Of a stretch of DNA of 64,000 bases, positions 8,566 through 17,296 are shown in pieces (the stretch's first letter is position 1; the number at the start of each line of letters is the position of its first letter). A model generated the notes under the pieces. It saw only the letters and a list, made by a program, of their open reading frames with translations. It did no database searches and was not told where the DNA came from. A program made the position numbers and the translations under genes. The stretch covers positions 36,734 through 100,733 of the forward strand of contig NZ_QFRK01000003.1 of the NCBI RefSeq assembly GCF_003143855.1, written 5' to 3'. This DNA is from Streptomyces sp. NWU339 (GTDB taxonomy: Bacteria > Actinomycetota > Actinomycetes > Streptomycetales > Streptomycetaceae).

Positions 8566-9111
8566 GGGACCATCCCTTCGTGGAGTGGGCGGTGCGTTCA
8601 CCGCCGCTGGGCCTCCCGAGTACCCGTGGGCCACCGGTCCTCACGTTGTCACCAGGGGCATGTGGGGTGGGCCGCGCCCACCGGCTTCGACTCCGGGGAG
8701 CTCCGTTGCCGCAGGTGGATCGAGAAGACCGCCATCGAGGCGACGGCCGGCGGGGCGGACCGCCGGTTCTGCGGGGCGCGGTTCCAGAAGTCCGCCGCGC
8801 CGAGGTGATCGGCCCGGCTCAGCGGGGCCTGCAGCTGCCGTAGCCGCTGTTCGTCGGCGCACCTCACCCGACCGGATCACCCCGTACAAGTCGGTCGGGG
8901 CGGCCGTCCTGGACGCCGTTGCCGTCGCATGGATCGTCACCCGCCGCCCGCGCACAGTCGGCCGGCGAGGACAGCGCGTCGGCTTGGCGTACTCCCTGAC
9001 CCGAGAGGGAGCTTGCCCGGGATATGCCAGGTGGGAGCCGAGTACTGCTGCACAGGCACGCTGTGGGAGCGCTACGGGGTGCGTCAGGAGTCGCCGAGCC
9101 GAGAGCGGCGC
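8566..9111. other. Gap without a recognisable gene
   Basis: 546 bases with open frames on both strands, none matching a family I know and none with a convincing ribosome binding site. A short plus-strand frame ending RRFCGARFQKSAAPR at 8808 has the look of a decayed small protein. The last part is the far side of the histidine phosphatase gene. Confidence 0.4.
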
Positions 9112-9831
9112 TCAGCGGATGTGCGGCGAGCCCGACGCCTTGTCGCAGGGACTGCCCGGAGACGGCCCGTTGCGGCCGCACAGGGCGGGTGCGTTCAGCC
9201 GCGACCTGGCAGCACCACGGCTTCCCGCCCGCTGGAGCCCCACGCCCGCAGCAGGAAGACGGCCCGGCTCGACCCGGGGCGCGGTACCGGGGCGCACGTG
9301 CCAACGGCCGTCCCGGGAGGACAGGGACACCGTGGCCGGCGGCACCGTGATGTGCCAGAACGCGCGCACCGGTTCCGACAGGGCGTGGACCAGCGCGGCC
9401 CGGGCCACGGCCGGTTCGGTGACGGCCACCACGTGCCCCGCGTGCGGCGGCAGGCCGTTGAGCCAGTCCGCGACTCGCCGGCAGAACTGGCGCACGGATT
9501 CGCCCCCGTGGGGTACGGCATCCGGGTCCGTCAGCAAGGCGGAGAGCCCGTAGGGATCGGTGGCGGCGACTTCGGCAGCGGTACGGCCGCGCCACATGCC
9601 GTAGTCGAAGTCGCGCAGCGCGGGCTCCACCTCGGTCGTGAGGGCGAGAGCATGAGCGGTCCGCGCGCAGCGGAGGGAAGGCGCCCGGACGGCCGCCGAG
9701 TGGCGGGGCAGGACCGCTCCGATGACGTCTGCGCCGGCCGGGCCGTGCCCGCGCACCGCAACGTCGTCGAAGAGCGGTCTGCTCGTGTGGTCCGCGGCGA
9801 TCGAACAGAGAAACGTCAGAGTGATCGGCAT
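9112..9831 (-). CDS. Histidine phosphatase superfamily protein
   Basis: About 239 residues from an ATG at 9831 with AAGGAG nine bases upstream. It matches a Streptomyces group of divergent histidine phosphatases: APSLRCARTAHAL, PALRDFDYGMWRGRTAAEV, PHGGESVRQFCRRVADWL and VVAVTEPAVARAALVHAL. The usual N-terminal RHG catalytic motif is replaced by FLCSIAA and the second histidine by TEP, so the catalytic histidines appear missing and phosphatase activity is doubtful. After about residue 190 the sequence becomes arginine- and glycine-rich (from AAGVGLQRAGSRG), longer than usual, which suggests the native stop was lost. Confidence 0.72.
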   Translation of the reverse strand: MPITLTFLCSIAADHTSRPLFDDVAVRGHGPAGADVIGAVLPRHSAAVRAPSLRCARTAHALALTTEVEPALRDFDYGMWRGRTAAEVAATDPYGLSALLTDPDAVPHGGESVRQFCRRVADWLNGLPPHAGHVVAVTEPAVARAALVHALSEPVRAFWHITVPPATVSLSSRDGRWHVRPGTAPRVEPGRLPAAGVGLQRAGSRGAARSRLNAPALCGRNGPSPGSPCDKASGSPHIR

Positions 9832-10083
9832 CCGGCTGCTCTCCTTACTGTGATCAAGTCCCTGGGAGCAAGCGTGTGGTCCTGGTGGTGGGACGAGGCA
9901 CCGACTGCTGCCTCCACAGTCGGGCACTGCCGTTCATGAACCCATCCGGCACATGTCCGGAGCCGTCCCGCCGACCGGCTGGAACAGCCCCGCCACCTGG
10001 CGGCTGTCGGTCTCCGCACCGGGAAGCGCGCCCGGCGGTGGGTACGCATCGGACGGTGGGTCCCGATGGCGAGTGGAGCACGC

Positions 10084-10749
10084 ATGATCCGGGTGATGGT
10101 GGTCGACGACGAGGCGCTGATCCGTACCGGTTTCCAGCACATCCTCGAGGCGGCGGACGACATCGAGGTCGTGGCGGCGGTCCCCGGCGGCCAGGCGGTC
10201 CGAACGGCACAGGAACGACGCCCCGCCGTCGTACTGCTGGACATCCGCATGCCCGACGTGGACGGCCTCACCGTCCTGGCCGGCCTCCGCGGACTGCCGC
10301 ACCCACCGGTGGTGGCCATGCTCACGACGTTCGGCATGGACGAGTACGTCACCGCGGCACTTCGCTCGGGCGCCGCCGGTTTCCTGCTCAAGGACACCGA
10401 CCCGGAGCAACTGCCCTCCCTGGTGCGGACCCTGGCAGAGGGCGGCACCGTCCTGTCGTCGGAGGTCACCCGAACCGTCGTGGACGGCTACCTGAGCGCC
10501 GGCCCGCAGCAGGAGGCCGTCCGCAGCCTCGACCGGCTCACCGACCGCGAGCGTGCCGTGCTCGCAGCCGTCGCCGAGGGCCTGACCAACGCCGACATCG
10601 CCGCCCGGATGCACCTGAGCACCGGCACGGTCAAGGACCATGTGAGCGCCGTCCTCACCAAGCTGGAGGTGGGCAGCCGCGTCCAGGCCGCCCTGCTCGC
10701 GGAACGCGCCGGCTTCCTCAGACCGCCGCGGGACCAGGAGGAACCATGA
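10084..10749 (+). CDS. NarL/LuxR-family response regulator
   Basis: 221 residues from MIRVMVVDDEALIRTG. The receiver domain has the acidic pocket VDDE, the phospho-acceptor aspartate D53 in VVLLDIRMPD and the KD lysine in LLKDTDPEQL. The C-terminal LuxR-type HTH is LTDRERAVLAAVAEGLTNAD then MHLSTGTVKDHVSAVLTKL. An ATG 18 bases upstream is in frame, but the GTGGAG before 10084 favours the later one. It overlaps the following kinase gene by four bases (ATGA), so the pair is one operon. The kinase is the cognate partner. The target genes are unknown. Confidence 0.93.
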   Translation: MIRVMVVDDEALIRTGFQHILEAADDIEVVAAVPGGQAVRTAQERRPAVVLLDIRMPDVDGLTVLAGLRGLPHPPVVAMLTTFGMDEYVTAALRSGAAGFLLKDTDPEQLPSLVRTLAEGGTVLSSEVTRTVVDGYLSAGPQQEAVRSLDRLTDRERAVLAAVAEGLTNADIAARMHLSTGTVKDHVSAVLTKLEVGSRVQAALLAERAGFLRPPRDQEEP

Positions 10750-11849
10750 GCACCCGCCGCCCGCCCGCCCCACTGCTGGACGCCGCCCTCGTCGCGGCGG
10801 CATTGCTCGATGTCTGGGCCCATGCCGACGCCTCCGAGCCGCTGCGCACGGCCTGCGCCCTGGTCGCCGCGTTCGCCCTCCTCCTGCGCCGGCGCCTGCC
10901 GAGGCTCACGTTCCTGTTCACCCTTCCCGCCGTCATCCTCTCCGACTCGGTCTTCGCCGCCCTGGCCGCGCTGTACACGCTCGCCTCGCTCACCCGTGGC
11001 CGCACTCTGCTGGTCGTCTGCGCCGTGACGTTCACCCTCAGCGATCTGGTCTCGTTGCCCTCGCCGGGATTCGACTTCTCGACACCGGCGACCTTCATCG
11101 CCCTGGGCTACACGGCGGCGACGGCGGCCGCGCCGGTCTTCCTCGGTCAGCTCGTGCAGGCCCGGCGCGATCTGTCGTTGCGACTCGTGGAGATCTCCCG
11201 GGCACGCGACCACGAGCGGCAGCTGACCGCCCAGACCGTGCTGGCCAGGGAACGCACGACGCTCGCCCGCGAAATGCACGACGTCGTCGCTCACCAGGTC
11301 AGTCTCATCGCGGTGCGGGCCGGGGCACTCCAGGTCGGCAGCCGCGACGCCGAAGTGCGGCAGGCCGCGGCCACGATCCGGAAGCTGAGCGTGCAGACGC
11401 TGGAAGAGCTGCGGCACATGGTCAGCGTCCTGCGCACCGCCGGGGGCGATCCGGTGGAACTGGTTCCGCAGCCCTCCCTCGCCGATCTCCGGCGGCTGGT
11501 CGACAACAGCGGTATCGAGACCGAGCTGCGGACGGACCTGCCGGACAGCCTGCCACCGCCGGTCCAGCGCGCCGTCTACCGCGCCGTCCAGGAGGCGCTG
11601 ACCAACGTGCGGAAGCACGCGCCCGGCGCGACAGCGGTCGTACGCATCCGCCACGAGCACGCGACGGTCCGCGTCACCGTCACCAACTCACCGCCGACGC
11701 GGTCCGCCCTCTCCCTCCCCGGCGCCAACCACGGCCTGGTCGGCCTGCGCCAGCGTGCCGAGCTTCTCGGCGGCACCGTCACCTGCGGCCCCACGACGGA
11801 CGGCGGCTATCGACTGAACCTGACCCTCCCGGCCACCGGCACCCGGTGA
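10746..11849 (+). CDS. Sensor histidine kinase, HisKA_3 (NarX/DesK-like) type
   Basis: 367 residues. The N-terminus has about four to five hydrophobic helices (residues 10-135), then a coiled linker. The dimerisation domain carries the phospho-acceptor H178 in LAREMHDVVAHQVSLIAV. The C-terminal ATPase has the N-box as VQEALTNVRKHAPGA and a G-box as NHGLVGLRQRAELLGG. The start is fixed by AGGAGG seven bases upstream and the ATGA overlap with the response regulator. No periplasmic sensor domain of any size is present, so sensing is probably intramembrane. The continuous frame upstream of the ATG is an antisense-type artefact overlapping the regulator gene. Confidence 0.93.
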   Translation: MSTRRPPAPLLDAALVAAALLDVWAHADASEPLRTACALVAAFALLLRRRLPRLTFLFTLPAVILSDSVFAALAALYTLASLTRGRTLLVVCAVTFTLSDLVSLPSPGFDFSTPATFIALGYTAATAAAPVFLGQLVQARRDLSLRLVEISRARDHERQLTAQTVLARERTTLAREMHDVVAHQVSLIAVRAGALQVGSRDAEVRQAAATIRKLSVQTLEELRHMVSVLRTAGGDPVELVPQPSLADLRRLVDNSGIETELRTDLPDSLPPPVQRAVYRAVQEALTNVRKHAPGATAVVRIRHEHATVRVTVTNSPPTRSALSLPGANHGLVGLRQRAELLGGTVTCGPTTDGGYRLNLTLPATGTR

Positions 11850-11959
11850 CGAGGCGAGCCGGGTGCTCAGCAGGCCCGTGTGCACACGCCTCGCGCCGTT
11901 TCTGTGACTCCTCCTACACTCACCGTCACACGACGCACCGACGTGAGGGGGGCCGAAGG

Positions 11960-13603
11960 GTGCTGAACGGAACGGCCGGGCAGGGGGACGCCGCAGCGGG
12001 GCCGACGCTGGAAAGACTGCTGTCGGTCATGGGGGCCGGTGCGCTGGAGCCGTGCGTGGCTCCACGTGGCCTGGGGGGCGTGGTCGAGGGGATCACGGTG
12101 CTGGACCCGCTGGAGCCGGGGCTGCCGCGGGGGCAGATGTTGCTGGCGGTGGGCATCGACCCGCAGTCGGCCGCGGCCGTCGACATCGTGCGCGATGCCG
12201 CCGGCTCGGGAGCGGCCGCGGTGGTCTTCGGGCCGGGCAGGTCGGGGCGACCCCCGGACGCGCTGCGGACGGCCGCCGAGGACTCCGGTACGGCGGTGCT
12301 CTTCCGGACGGCGTGGTGCGGCTGGACCGAGTTGATCGGCGCGCTGCGGGCCGGTCTGGTCCTGTCCGGAGTCCCCGCCGATCCGGCTGTGGCGGCCGTG
12401 ACGCCGGGCGACCTGAACGGGCTGGCCGACGCGGTGGCGGTCCTGGTCGGCGGCGCGGTGACGATCGAGGACGTGGAGTCCCGGGTCCTGGCGTACTCGT
12501 CCACGAAGGAGGACGTGGACGAGTTGCGCCGACTGACGATCCTCGGCCGCCGGGTGCCGGAGTGGCGCGTGGCCGCCATGCGGGAGGCCGGGTTCTTCCG
12601 GGCGTTGTGGGGCTCGGGGGACGTCATCCACCGGCCGGCGCACGGGGAGAATCCCGAACGTCTGGTGGTGGCCGTCCGGGCGGGCGGAGAGATCCTGGGG
12701 TCGATCTGGGTGGCGGCCGCGGGCGGCGACCTCCCGCCACACGCCTCCGACACACTGCGGTCGGCGGCGCGGGTGGCCGCCGCACATCTGCTGCACCACC
12801 GGTCGCACCGCACGCACGCCCGGCTGGTCGAGGACGCGGCCCGTGCGCTGCTCGACGGACGGGGATCCGCCGGTGTACTGGCCGAACGCACCGGGTTTCC
12901 GGCGCACGGGCACTGCGCCGTCCTGGCGGTATGCCCCGGAGCCTCCCGCAAGGGGGAGGAGACCGGAAGGCTGTGCGCCCTGCTGGCGGTGTACTGCGGC
13001 GCGAACGACCTCACGCCGGTGGTGGTGCCGGTGGGCCGGGGGGCCCTGGTCCTGGTGGGCGGACTGCATGAGGACGTGCGGCGGGCCGTCGAACAGGTCG
13101 CACGTCTGGGGAGGTCACTGGTCCGGCAGGTGGCCGACGCGTTCGGGCCGGAAGCGAGGATCGGTCTGGGCACGGTGGTCGAGGCCCTGGCGGACCTGCC
13201 CGGGTCCCGCCGGTCGGCGGACCTGGCACTGAGAGCCCTGCTCTCGGCGGGAGAGCACCGCACCGTCGCCTTCGCGAGCGAGGTGGCCGAGACGATCGCC
13301 CTGAACCAGATGCTGGACACGCTGCCGGGGCCGGCCCCGGCACCGGAGACACCGGTGGCGCGCCTGGTGGCGTTCGACGCCGGCCCCGGCGGCGGCACCA
13401 TGGTGCAGACCCTGCGGGCGTACCTCGACCACTTCGGTCACGTGCCGGACACCGCCCGGGCGCTGGGTGTGCACGCGAACAGCCTGCGGCACCGGATCAG
13501 CCGGCTCACCGAGGTGTCCGGGCTCGACCTCCGCAGTCCGGACGCCCGGCTCCTCGCCCACCTGCAACTGCGCCTTCTCGAGCGCGGCGGCCGGGAGGAG
13601 TGA
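11960..13603 (+). CDS. PucR-family transcriptional regulator (CdaR-type HTH)
   Basis: 547 residues from a GTG at 11960 preceded by GAGGGGGG. The N-terminal PucR domain covers about residues 15-140 (LERLLSVMGAG through AVDIVRDAAGSGAAAVVFGP). A central GGDEF-like region follows, and at the C-terminus a helix-turn-helix of the HTH_30 type (HFGHVPDTARALGVHANSL then RHRISRLTEVSGLDL). Such proteins activate catabolic genes for purines, amino acids or polyamines in response to a metabolite. The next gene on the same strand, a PLP-dependent decarboxylase, is the obvious candidate target. A 26-base tandem duplication covers the stop codon. Confidence 0.9.
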   Translation: MLNGTAGQGDAAAGPTLERLLSVMGAGALEPCVAPRGLGGVVEGITVLDPLEPGLPRGQMLLAVGIDPQSAAAVDIVRDAAGSGAAAVVFGPGRSGRPPDALRTAAEDSGTAVLFRTAWCGWTELIGALRAGLVLSGVPADPAVAAVTPGDLNGLADAVAVLVGGAVTIEDVESRVLAYSSTKEDVDELRRLTILGRRVPEWRVAAMREAGFFRALWGSGDVIHRPAHGENPERLVVAVRAGGEILGSIWVAAAGGDLPPHASDTLRSAARVAAAHLLHHRSHRTHARLVEDAARALLDGRGSAGVLAERTGFPAHGHCAVLAVCPGASRKGEETGRLCALLAVYCGANDLTPVVVPVGRGALVLVGGLHEDVRRAVEQVARLGRSLVRQVADAFGPEARIGLGTVVEALADLPGSRRSADLALRALLSAGEHRTVAFASEVAETIALNQMLDTLPGPAPAPETPVARLVAFDAGPGGGTMVQTLRAYLDHFGHVPDTARALGVHANSLRHRISRLTEVSGLDLRSPDARLLAHLQLRLLERGGREE

Positions 13604-13651
13604 GCCTTCGGGCACCGCCGAGGAAGTGAGCCTTCGGACACCGCCACGAAG
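13600..13651 (+). repeat. 26-bp tandem duplication over a stop codon
   Basis: GTGAGCCTTCGGGCACCGCC at 13600-13619 recurs at 13626-13645 with one mismatch, a 26-base period. The first copy contains the PucR gene's TGA stop. Confidence 0.8.
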
Positions 13652-13792
13652 GAAGGGCCGCTTCTCCGTGCCCGAGCACGACGGCGGCCGTGCCGCGTCC
13701 GCGGTTTCGCCCCGTGGTGAGAACCGCGCGGCGGAACACCGGGACTCCCGACGAAGACACCCGCACCGCTCCGACGGAAGCCTGGTGGTCCG

Positions 13793-13811
13793 CCCCACGG
13801 CAGCCGTGGGG
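13793..13811 (+). promoter_or_regulatory. Short perfect hairpin in the decarboxylase leader
   Basis: CCCCACGGC and GCCGTGGGG flank a single base, 27 bases before the decarboxylase ATG at 13839 and just before its ribosome binding site GGGAGGG. It could be a leader attenuator, the end of an upstream transcript, or chance in GC-rich DNA. Confidence 0.35.
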
Positions 13812-13838
13812 GAGACCACGGCTCAGGGAGGGTGCACG

Positions 13839-15140
13839 ATGAGCGGTTCCGACAGGGCCGACCGGCGCGAGCGGATTCTGCGGGCAGCCGTACAGCAGGG
13901 ACTCCTGGAACCCGAGACGGCCGTACTGGCCGGGTTCGTCGACCTCGACGGCGTCAACGAGACCGTCATGTCCCTGCGGAGCGCGTTCCCCGACTCCCTC
14001 CGGGTCCTGCACGCGTTCGCGGCCAAGGCGAACTGCCTGGTTCCCGTACTCGAGGAACTGCGTCTGAACGGCATGGGCTGCGAGGTCGCCAGTGCAGGCG
14101 AACTCGCCCAGGCGCTGGAGGCGGGCTTCGAACCCGCACACATCGTGTTCGACTCCCCCGCCAAGACGCGGGCCGAACTGGCCCGGGCACTGAGCCTGGG
14201 GATCGCGGTGAACGCGGACAGCTTCCAGGAACTCTCGCGGCTGGACGAGATCCTGGCGACCCGCCGTTCCGACTCGCGCATCGGCGTGCGCGTCAACCCC
14301 CAGGTCGGCGCCGGTTCGATCACCGCCATGAGCACGGCCACCGCGACCTCGAAGTTCGGTGTCCCCCTGGAGGACGAGGACAACCGGCGACGACTGCTCC
14401 GGACGTACCGGGACCGTCCCTGGCTCACCCGGGTGCACACGCACGTCGGCTCGCAGGGCTGTCCCCTGGACCTGATCGCCCGGGGCGTCGCGAAGGCGGT
14501 GGAGTTCGCCGAGGAGATCAACGCCCACCTCGGCCGCCGGCAGGTCACCGGCATCGACATCGGGGGAGGACTGCCGGTCAATTTCGACAGCGACGAGACG
14601 ACGCCCGGCTTCGACACCTACGTGGACCACCTGCGCGAGCACGCACCGGCCCTCTTCTCGGGCGAGTACGAGATCATCACCGAGTTCGGCCGTTCCGTGC
14701 TGGCCAAGAACGGGTTCACCGCCGCGTACGTCGAGTACACCAAGACCGTCGGCGGACGTCCCATCGCGATCACCCACGCCGGCGCCCAGGTGGCCACCCG
14801 GACGGTGTTCGCCCCCGACGCATGGCCCCTGCGGATCGAGGCCCACGATCCCCGCGGCCGGGCCAAGCACGGGCGGCCCGTGGCGCAGGACATCGCCGGC
14901 CCGTGCTGCTTCGCCGGCGACCTGCTGGCACGCGACCGGGCGCTGCCCCTCCTCGACGTCGGTGACCTCGTCGTCGTCCCGGACACCGGCGCCTACTACT
15001 TCTCCACGCCCTTCCACTACAACAGCCTGCCCGAACCCGCCGTGCACGGAGCCCGCGTCGACGCCGACGGCCGGGTCACCTTCCGGCAGCTCCGCCCCGC
15101 ACAGGCCGTCCACCCGGCCCCGGCCCTCGCCGGACGGTGA
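13839..15140 (+). CDS. Fold-type III PLP-dependent decarboxylase (DAP/Orn/Arg decarboxylase family)
   Basis: 433 residues. The N-terminal barrel carries the PLP lysine K63 in HAFAAKANCLVPVL, a conserved THVGSQG loop and the GIDIGGGLPV phosphate-binding glycines. The C-terminal sheet domain has CCFAGDLLA with the conserved cysteine, DVGDLVVVPDTGAYYFS and a HYNSLP end. These features place it in the LysA-like superfamily. Substrate could be diaminopimelate, ornithine, arginine or a related diamino acid; the sequence read here does not decide, and a dedicated PucR regulator next door argues for a catabolic or specialised role rather than lysine synthesis. The start has GGGAGGG eight bases upstream. 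Confidence 0.87.
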   Translation: MSGSDRADRRERILRAAVQQGLLEPETAVLAGFVDLDGVNETVMSLRSAFPDSLRVLHAFAAKANCLVPVLEELRLNGMGCEVASAGELAQALEAGFEPAHIVFDSPAKTRAELARALSLGIAVNADSFQELSRLDEILATRRSDSRIGVRVNPQVGAGSITAMSTATATSKFGVPLEDEDNRRRLLRTYRDRPWLTRVHTHVGSQGCPLDLIARGVAKAVEFAEEINAHLGRRQVTGIDIGGGLPVNFDSDETTPGFDTYVDHLREHAPALFSGEYEIITEFGRSVLAKNGFTAAYVEYTKTVGGRPIAITHAGAQVATRTVFAPDAWPLRIEAHDPRGRAKHGRPVAQDIAGPCCFAGDLLARDRALPLLDVGDLVVVPDTGAYYFSTPFHYNSLPEPAVHGARVDADGRVTFRQLRPAQAVHPAPALAGR

Positions 15141-15265
15141 CACTCGCTCTCCCGCGTGACCCCACCGGAACGCCGGTCGCAGCCACTCGAGCCGGCGTGA
15201 CCCGAGCGAGCACGCCCGGCTGCCCGGAGAGAACCACAACGCCAGGAAAGGACGGTGCAACCGCC

Positions 15266-15508
15266 ATGAAAGTACGGTGCGCCCGGTCAGGGTGTCCCAC
15301 GGAGAAAGCGGGCCCCCCGGGCCGACGGGGGGCCGTCGGACGACGGCTGTCCGCCACGGGGGTGCGCTGCGGCCGAGTGACGTGTGATGTCGCGCGGTGG
15401 ATCTCACGACGCCGGCGCGTCGCGGCCGACCAGTTCCTCCGGGGCGCGTGCTACGGGGCGGGCACGGCCGTGGTGGGTCTACTGGCGGTGTGGGCGCGGA
15501 CCCGCTGA
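15266..15508 (+). CDS. Small basic membrane-anchored hypothetical protein
   Basis: 80 residues starting MKVRCARSGCPTEKAG. The N-terminal two thirds are arginine-rich. The C-terminus is a short hydrophobic stretch (FLRGACYGAGTAVVGLLAVW) followed by ARTR. This end resembles small Streptomyces proteins with a C-terminal FLRG-type helix. The ribosome binding site (AAAGGACGG) is rather far from the start. It lies just upstream of a tRNA-Gly scar. Coding status is likely but not certain; no function is proposed. Confidence 0.45.
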   Translation: MKVRCARSGCPTEKAGPPGRRGAVGRRLSATGVRCGRVTCDVARWISRRRRVAADQFLRGACYGAGTAVVGLLAVWARTR

Positions 15509-15518
15509 CGACAAGGAA

Positions 15519-15602
15519 GCCCCGGGCCGACGGTCTGGGGCTCTCTTCGTCTCTCGGGGAGCGGGTGACGAGAACCGGACTCGCGCTCCCGGCTCGGGAG
15601 GC
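15519..15602 (-). repeat. tRNA-Gly(CCC) 3'-half scar 1 with terminator-like hairpin
   Basis: 15557-15600 is the reverse complement of the 3' half of a tRNA-Gly(CCC), with the acceptor end CCCGCTCC and the T-arm, but with several substitutions (GTCCGGTTC in place of GTTCGATTC). The 5' half is absent. On the acceptor side a hairpin (AGCCCCGGGCCGACGGTCTGGGGCT) stands where a tRNA terminator would be. The other flank has TGAGACGGAAAGTGAGACGG, a motif seen again at 35420. It is read as an old integration attachment site. Confidence 0.65.
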
Positions 15603-15855
15603 TACGGGCATCCGCGGCGGACTCGAGGCCGGATGAGACGGAAAGTGAGACGGGCGCGGCGGTCGTTGCCGGTACGGCCTCGTACGGGGCCGCACTCGGC
15701 TGTTCGGCCGACGAAACGAGATGCCGTGCCGGGCGTCGCGAGCGTCGAAGGCCTCCGACCTGTGACCATGGGGCGTTCTTTGAAGGTGACCGGCGAGGAG
15801 CTCCAGGCCGCGGGGCCGATGTGTCGCCACCGCGGGGTGCTCGTGCAAACGCACT
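15603..15855. other. Spacer with flanking arm of scar 1
   Basis: No gene recognised. The first part is the arm of the tRNA scar (TGAGACGGAAAGTGAGACGG at 15635-15655). The rest, up to the DUF4239 start, presumably carries its promoter. Confidence 0.4.
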
Positions 15856-16848
15856 GTGGGTGATGTGGTGGACTGGTTGACCTCGCTGCCGCCGGCGGTG
15901 CTGGTGGTGGGCGGGCTCTTGCTCGCCCTACTGGTCGCGGCCGTGGCGCGGATCGGCGTCCGGATGCTCGTACCGGTCGAGGAACGGGACCGGGTGCCGC
16001 AGATCGTCACACCCCTGATGCCGACACTCGGCGCTGCCTTCGCGATCTTCGCGGCACTCTCACTGGCCAGCGAGGCCGGCTACCTGCGCGCGGCAGAGGG
16101 GCTGGTGAGCGACGAGGCGGCCGCGGCCTCCCGCCTGGCATGGGCGGCGACAAGTCCGCGAGTCCAGTCGGAGCCGATCCATGCGGCGCTGCTGGACTAC
16201 CTGCAGACCACGCGTGTCAAGGAGTGGAAGAGTCCGGCAGCGGCGTCCGGTGACGACCCGGCCACCGCTCACGCGATCGCACGGCTGGAGCGGACCGTGC
16301 GCACCGAGGCGGCCCGGCCCGCGGTGGGAAGCACGACGGGCACGGAGCTGGTGGTTTCCCTGGACGAGCTCACCAACAGTCGTCGCGCCCGCATCGCGGC
16401 CGCCTCGCGCGAGGTTCCCACGCTCTACGTCGTCACGCTCGTGGTCAGCGGACTGGCCCTGATCGTGAACTCCGGCGCACTGGTCTTCCGCAGCAGCCTG
16501 CGAACGTCACTGCTCGTCGCGGGTGTGGCGAGTGTGGTCGGGCTGAGCCTGGCGTTGCTCTTCGCACTCAGCGCGCCCTGGAGCGGACCGTTGATCGTCA
16601 GCGGGCACCCACTCGACTCCGTCATCGGGGACCTGAAGTCAGGCTTCTTCCACAGCGGGTCGTGGGCGGCGGGCGCGATCAGTACGCCGACCGTTGATCA
16701 CCGGCCCGGCCGGACCAGTGGCTGTACTGTGCCACCCTTACGGAGGGGCGCTGTCAGGGGCCAGGGGGCACGTGAGCACCGGCATGATGGGGCCGTTTGT
16801 CCCGCCGTGAACACTGTTCCGAACTGTCGACAGCTGGGAAGAGAATGA
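15856..16848 (+). CDS. DUF4239 (bestrophin-like) membrane protein with unusual C-terminal tail
   Basis: 330 residues from a GTG at 15856. An N-terminal helix (AVLVVGGLLLALLVAAVARI), a second near LGAAFAIFAALSLA and two more after residue 190 (LYVVTLVVSGLALIVNSG; LLVAGVASVVGLSLALLFAL) match the DUF4239 family. So do the central EAGYLRAAEGLVSDEAAAA segment and the closing PLIVSGHPLDSVIGDL motif. Family members normally end soon after that motif. Here the frame continues for about 60 low-complexity residues and ends in a four-base overlap with the next gene. A lost stop or frameshift near 16660 is likely. Function of DUF4239 is unknown. Confidence 0.8.
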   Translation: MGDVVDWLTSLPPAVLVVGGLLLALLVAAVARIGVRMLVPVEERDRVPQIVTPLMPTLGAAFAIFAALSLASEAGYLRAAEGLVSDEAAAASRLAWAATSPRVQSEPIHAALLDYLQTTRVKEWKSPAAASGDDPATAHAIARLERTVRTEAARPAVGSTTGTELVVSLDELTNSRRARIAAASREVPTLYVVTLVVSGLALIVNSGALVFRSSLRTSLLVAGVASVVGLSLALLFALSAPWSGPLIVSGHPLDSVIGDLKSGFFHSGSWAAGAISTPTVDHRPGRTSGCTVPPLRRGAVRGQGAREHRHDGAVCPAVNTVPNCRQLGRE

Positions 16849-17237
16849 CCGTCACCAAGCTTCTGAGACCCGCCCTCGCCGCCGCGTTCCTGGCCTCGGT
16901 CACCGCCTGCGGCGCCTCGTCCGTGCCGGACGTCCCGGTGGCCACCCCGACCGGCTCGGGGGCCGTCGAGACGCACCGCTCGGCAAACCCCAAGCCGGTC
17001 ACCGCCAGCGTGCCCGATGTCATCGGCGGCAACGCCGGGCGTGCGCAAGAGCAGATGAGCTCCGAACTCGACATGATCTTCGAGGACGCGAGCGGACAGG
17101 GCCGTCCGGTGGACGACCCGGCTGAGTGGAAGATCTGCAACTCCCAGCCGGGCCCGAACCAGCAGATCACCGATTACCCGGTGGTCTTCGGCGTGATGAA
17201 GGTTTCGGAGAGCTGCGAGGACACGGTGCCGGAGTGA
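16845..17237 (+). CDS. Lipoprotein with PASTA-like domain
   Basis: 130 residues starting MTVTKLLRPALAAAFLASV and followed by a lipobox with the cysteine in VTAC, so it should be lipid-anchored outside the membrane. After a short threonine/proline linker comes one domain (ASVPDVIGGNAGRAQEQMSS, later ICNSQPGPNQQI) whose VPDVxG start and later QxPxxG-type segment resemble a PASTA repeat. PASTA domains bind cell-wall fragments in kinases and penicillin-binding proteins; here the domain stands alone. The start overlaps the previous reading frame by four bases, though that overlap may be fortuitous given the odd tail of that gene. Confidence 0.75.
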   Translation: MTVTKLLRPALAAAFLASVTACGASSVPDVPVATPTGSGAVETHRSANPKPVTASVPDVIGGNAGRAQEQMSSELDMIFEDASGQGRPVDDPAEWKICNSQPGPNQQITDYPVVFGVMKVSESCEDTVPE

Positions 17238-17296
17238 TGTGTCCGAGGACTTCGGCATCCTGCCGCGGTCTGCATCGATCCACAGCCCACCGACCC

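Noticed and set aside
9876..11849. Apparent 657-residue fusion upstream of the histidine kinase
   Set aside because: The upstream part is an alternative frame of the response regulator; the kinase starts at 10746 with its own ribosome binding site.
13506..16010. Very long minus-strand open frame (834 codons)
   Set aside because: Antisense to the PLP decarboxylase, whose catalytic motifs and ribosome binding site are clear; long antisense frames are normal in GC-rich DNA.
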